Shown here: positions 7,351 through 7,992 of the stretch, piece by piece | Numbering within the stretch: position 1 is the stretch's first letter | How the letters are laid out: each line of letters starts with the position of its first letter | DNA from: Deltaproteobacteria bacterium | GTDB lineage: Bacteria > Desulfobacterota > Desulfuromonadia > Geobacterales > Geobacteraceae | NCBI GenBank assembly: GCA_021810985.1 | Contig: JAJZQA010000113.1 | Coordinates: 1-7,992 of the forward strand | Direction of reading: 5' to 3' | Length of the DNA stretch: 7,992 nucleotides | Made by a program: the position numbers and the translations under genes | Notes under the pieces: generated by a model | Databases searched by the model: none | What the model was told of the DNA's origin: nothing | The model's input: only the letters and a program-made list of their open reading frames with translations

Positions 7351-7443
7351 CTGCACGGTTAATCCTCTCGCTATGGCCGTCCCCCGTCAGCGGGTCGTGC
7401 GGGGTGACGGAAAAGCGACGGCTCCCACCGGGATCTTGAGCGA
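7351..7443 (+). other. Strongly structured intergenic segment between thiC and uvsE (unidentified)
   Basis: Several nested inverted repeats occur together: TCGCT (7368-7372) with AGCGA (7439-7443); GCCGTC (7376-7381) with GACGGC (7417-7422); CCGTCA (7384-7389) with TGACGG (7405-7410); and TCCC (7423-7426) with GGGA (7430-7433). These form a junction with two arms enclosed by an outer stem. In addition, CTGCACGG (7351-7358) can pair with TCGTGCGG (7395-7402), which lies in the loop of the inner hairpin, giving a possible pseudoknot. No T-tract follows, so it is not an ordinary intrinsic terminator. It matches no riboswitch class I recognise. It could be a leader for uvsE, a thiC 3'-end stabiliser or a repeat remnant. 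Confidence 0.4.
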
Positions 7444-7494
7444 AACGATCACTGCTGGAACAGGAAACGAACAATGAACAGGGAGTGTGAGTCC

Positions 7495-7992
7495 ATGCGC
7501 TTCGGCCTCTGTTGCATTTTTATGACTGAACCGATCCGCTTTCGGACGACCACGGCCCGGGTCCTGACCTCCTTATCTCGAGCGGAACAGCGGGAGAGGC
7601 TATCCGCGATCTGTCTTGCGAATGCGAACAATCTCTATCGCGCCGTCGAGACCGTGGCCCGGCTGGGGATCGGCGCCTTTCGGGTTTCGAGCCCGTTCTT
7701 TCCGCGCTACACCCACCCGGAAGTGGGCTATACGCTTGAGGAACTCCCTGCCGGAGCAGAAATACGGGCCCTGCTTTTCAACGTTGCCCAACTGCGCAGC
7801 CGGTTGAAGATCCGGCTCAGCTTTCATCCGGATCAATTCGTCTCGATCTCTTCCCTGCGCGCTGAGGTCGTGTGGAAGTCCCTGGCGGAATTGGAATACC
7901 AGGGGCTTGTCGCCGAGTTGATTGGTGCGGATGTCATCACTATCCATGCCGGTGGCAGGCAAGGTGGAAAATCCGCGACATTGCAACGGTTC
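7495..7992 (+). CDS. uvsE: UV damage endonuclease UvsE/UvdE, 5' part (truncated by window end)
   Basis: The open frame runs to the last base of the window, giving 166 residues of a family usually near 300. UvsE is a metal-dependent TIM-barrel endonuclease that nicks DNA 5' to UV photoproducts, giving an alternative to UvrABC repair. Family features seen are the start RFGLCCIF, then PIRFRTTTA (13-21), FRVSSPFFPRYTHP (62-75), LSFHPDQFVSISS (108-120, candidate metal ligand His111) and VITIHAGGRQGGK (147-159, candidate ligand His151). The remaining metal ligands would be past the window. AGGGAG (7480-7485) is 9 nt before the chosen ATG. An in-frame ATG at 7474 with AGGAA 7 nt upstream is an alternative that would add seven residues. 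Family members usually begin close to the RFGLCC strand, which favours 7495. It is 146 bp after thiC with no functional link. Confidence 0.9.
   Translation, partial: MRFGLCCIFMTEPIRFRTTTARVLTSLSRAEQRERLSAICLANANNLYRAVETVARLGIGAFRVSSPFFPRYTHPEVGYTLEELPAGAEIRALLFNVAQLRSRLKIRLSFHPDQFVSISSLRAEVVWKSLAELEYQGLVAELIGADVITIHAGGRQGGKSATLQRF

Noticed and set aside
6029..7474. 481-codon open frame on the minus strand opposite thiC
   Set aside because: thiC on the plus strand is certain, with all its motifs. The antisense frame is open because of the GC-rich codon pattern; its translation has no recognisable domain.

Overview
The window is a moderately GC-rich stretch of bacterial chromosome, densely packed with housekeeping genes. 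Several traits fit a Desulfuromonadales/Geobacter-like deltaproteobacterium: a fused thiE-thiD gene, a short (about 430-residue) ThiC, and a RACo/RamA-type corrinoid-activation ATPase kept among core metabolic genes. This placement is an inference from gene content; no rRNA or other marker gene is present.

Layout. The left half is transcribed leftwards (minus strand). In order of transcription it holds alr (alanine racemase, about 4217 to 3078), then a RACo-like ASKHA ATPase gene (3037 to 1758) that is broken into two reading frames by an apparent single-base frameshift, then purH (1632 to 67). Just past purH is a strong GC-rich palindrome at 19-39 that looks more like a dispersed repeat than a terminator. 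The right half is transcribed rightwards: a sigma70-type promoter, a TPP riboswitch with its own intrinsic terminator (4343-4489), a thiE-thiD fusion (4512-5942), thiC (6050-7348), and the 5' part of a UV damage endonuclease gene (uvsE, from 7495, running off the window).

The two halves diverge from the alr-thi intergenic region. I read back-to-back promoters there, with a perfect 12-bp palindrome (4288-4299) between their -35 boxes.

How the genes work together. thiC makes HMP-P from AIR, a purine-pathway intermediate. The ThiD domain phosphorylates HMP-P to HMP-PP, and the ThiE domain joins HMP-PP to the thiazole phosphate to give thiamine phosphate. The TPP riboswitch closes the feedback loop. 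The thiazole-branch genes (thiG, thiH, thiS, thiF) are not in the window. PurH carries out the last two steps to IMP, and Alr supplies D-alanine for peptidoglycan. The RACo-like protein would reactivate a corrinoid enzyme encoded elsewhere.

The window is mainly ordinary metabolism and I see no convincing new multi-gene system. The points most worth a second look are the frameshifted RACo-like gene, an unexplained, strongly structured segment between thiC and uvsE (7351-7443), the palindrome between the divergent promoters, and the dual-use P1 strand of the riboswitch.
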